Assembly (NCBI GenBank): GCA_028700615.1
Contig: JAQVSH010000116.1
Location: forward strand, 1-6,185
Direction of reading: 5' to 3'
Origin: Bacteroidales bacterium
GTDB lineage: Bacteria > Bacteroidota > Bacteroidia > Bacteroidales > UBA4181
Length of the DNA: 6,185 nt
The notes under the pieces were generated by a model. It saw only the letters and a program-made list of their open reading frames with translations. It did not search any database and was not told the origin of the DNA. Position numbers and translations under genes: made by a program. Position 1 is the first letter of the stretch; each line of letters begins with the position of its first letter. Positions 5,295 through 6,185 of the stretch are shown here, piece after piece.

Positions 5295-6185
5295 ATGAGA
5301 GCATTATCAGATATTGGATTGATCGGGTTGGCTGTTATGGGTGAAAACCTGGTATTAAATATGGAAAGCAAAGGCTTTTCTGTGAGTGTATACAACCGTA
5401 CCATAGAAAAAGTGGATATTTTTGTCTCAGGCCGGGGCAAAGGAAAAAAGATTTACGGTGCACACAGTCCGGAAGATCTGATCTCCTCATTGAAGAGGCC
5501 CAGAAAAGTCATGATCATGATCAAAGCAGGAAAGGCTGTCGATGATATGATTGAGACGATCATTCCTCTGCTTGAACCGGGTGACCTCATTATTGACGGG
5601 GGAAACACTCATTTTCCCGATACGAACCGGCGCTGCAAATATGTGGAAAGCAAAGGTCTGTTATACATCGGAACCGGAGTTTCCGGAGGAGAAGAAGGGG
5701 CTTTGCTGGGTCCGGCTATTATGCCCGGAGGGTCACCCGAAGCATGGCCATTGGTAAAAACTATTTTTCAAGCCATCGCGGCCAAAGTCGAAGGAAAGCC
5801 ATGCTGTGACTGGGTAGGGGAAAACGGTGCCGGACATTTTGTAAAAATGGTTCACAATGGTATCGAATACGGAGATATGCAGTTGATCTGCGAGGCCTAT
5901 CATATCATGAAAAACCTGGCCGGGATGAGTAATCAGGAAATGCATCAGGTTTTTGCAGAGTGGAATAAAGGTGATCTGAACAGCTATCTGATTGAAATTA
6001 CCCGGGATATTCTGGGATATAAATCTTCGGAGGGAGAAGAGGTAATCGATAAGATTCTGGATACCGCAGGGCAGAAGGGTACCGGGAAATGGACGGGGAT
6101 TGCGGCTCTGGATGAAGGCATACCTCTGACCCTGATCGGCGAAGCGGTGTTCTCCCGCTGCCTGTCCGCAATCAAAGAGGAGAGG
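5295..6185 (+). CDS. gnd: 6-phosphogluconate dehydrogenase, decarboxylating (N-terminal 297 codons; runs off the window)
   Basis: Gnd converts 6-phosphogluconate to ribulose 5-phosphate and CO2 with NADPH production in the oxidative pentose phosphate pathway. The open frame runs from the ATG at 5295 to the window edge with no stop; about 170-190 residues are missing compared with the long (about 470-residue) family. The N-terminal Rossmann motif is 'GLAVMGENL' (11-19), and Asn34-Arg35-Thr36 after the second strand indicates NADP preference. Substrate and catalytic motifs are 'GTGVSGGEEGA' (126-136), 'KMVHNGIEYGDMQ' (184-196, with catalytic Lys184 and Glu191) and 'LDTAGQKGTGKW' (255-266). It begins 29 bp after pdxB behind an AT-rich stretch with no Shine-Dalgarno. 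In many Bacteroidetes gnd is followed by zwf and pgl; that cannot be checked here. Identity is secure. Confidence 0.96.
   Translation, partial: MRALSDIGLIGLAVMGENLVLNMESKGFSVSVYNRTIEKVDIFVSGRGKGKKIYGAHSPEDLISSLKRPRKVMIMIKAGKAVDDMIETIIPLLEPGDLIIDGGNTHFPDTNRRCKYVESKGLLYIGTGVSGGEEGALLGPAIMPGGSPEAWPLVKTIFQAIAAKVEGKPCCDWVGENGAGHFVKMVHNGIEYGDMQLICEAYHIMKNLAGMSNQEMHQVFAEWNKGDLNSYLIEITRDILGYKSSEGEEVIDKILDTAGQKGTGKWTGIAALDEGIPLTLIGEAVFSRCLSAIKEER

Noticed and set aside
5551..5757. Forward 68-codon reading frame inside gnd
   Set aside because: It is out of frame with the 6-phosphogluconate dehydrogenase motifs, which run continuously through this region.

Overview
The window holds six protein-coding genes or gene fragments, all on the + strand. 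It looks like a chromosomal piece of a Bacteroidota (Bacteroidetes) bacterium. The start codons are preceded by A-rich stretches with no GGAGG-type Shine-Dalgarno. Several gaps contain octamers matching or nearly matching the Bacteroidetes -7 promoter element TAnnTTTG. The proteins also resemble Bacteroidales/Marinilabiliales-type homologues; that last point is recall, not a search. There is no sign of mobile elements, CRISPR, tRNA or rRNA.

Left part (1-625): the C-terminal 142 codons of a 6-phosphofructokinase of the pyrophosphate-dependent-like group, then a 195-bp gap. This gap holds a candidate Bacteroidetes promoter, a CG-centred near-palindrome inside the promoter spacer (a plausible LacI-family operator) and a convincing hairpin-plus-T-run terminator. 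Next comes a complete LacI-family repressor (626-1636). After a 232-bp gap with a second CG-centred palindrome (CAATCGATTG) nested in a hairpin, a run of four closely spaced genes begins.

That run is a HAD-superfamily phosphatase of unknown substrate (1869-2759), a nickel-pincer lactate racemase (LarA/DUF2088) superfamily protein (2810-4081), 4-phosphoerythronate dehydrogenase PdxB (4111-5265) and NADP-type 6-phosphogluconate dehydrogenase Gnd, cut by the window end (5295-6185). Intergenic gaps are 50, 29 and 29 bp, so an operon is likely.

The metabolic theme is 2-hydroxy sugar acids and their phosphates. PdxB consumes 4-phosphoerythronate, a known strong inhibitor of 6-phosphogluconate dehydrogenase, which is encoded next to it. 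In eukaryotes a HAD phosphatase (PGP) removes the same compound. PdxB is also known as a nicotino-enzyme that re-oxidises its NADH by reducing 2-oxoacids to D-2-hydroxyacids, and these are the kind of substrate a LarA-family racemase or epimerase acts on. The set could therefore be a metabolite-repair or cofactor-recycling module around 4-phosphoerythronate. Alternatively it could be a LacI-controlled sugar-acid utilisation operon in which the LarA homologue is a gluconate-type 2-epimerase. Both are inferences from gene content; individual family assignments are much firmer than the pathway.
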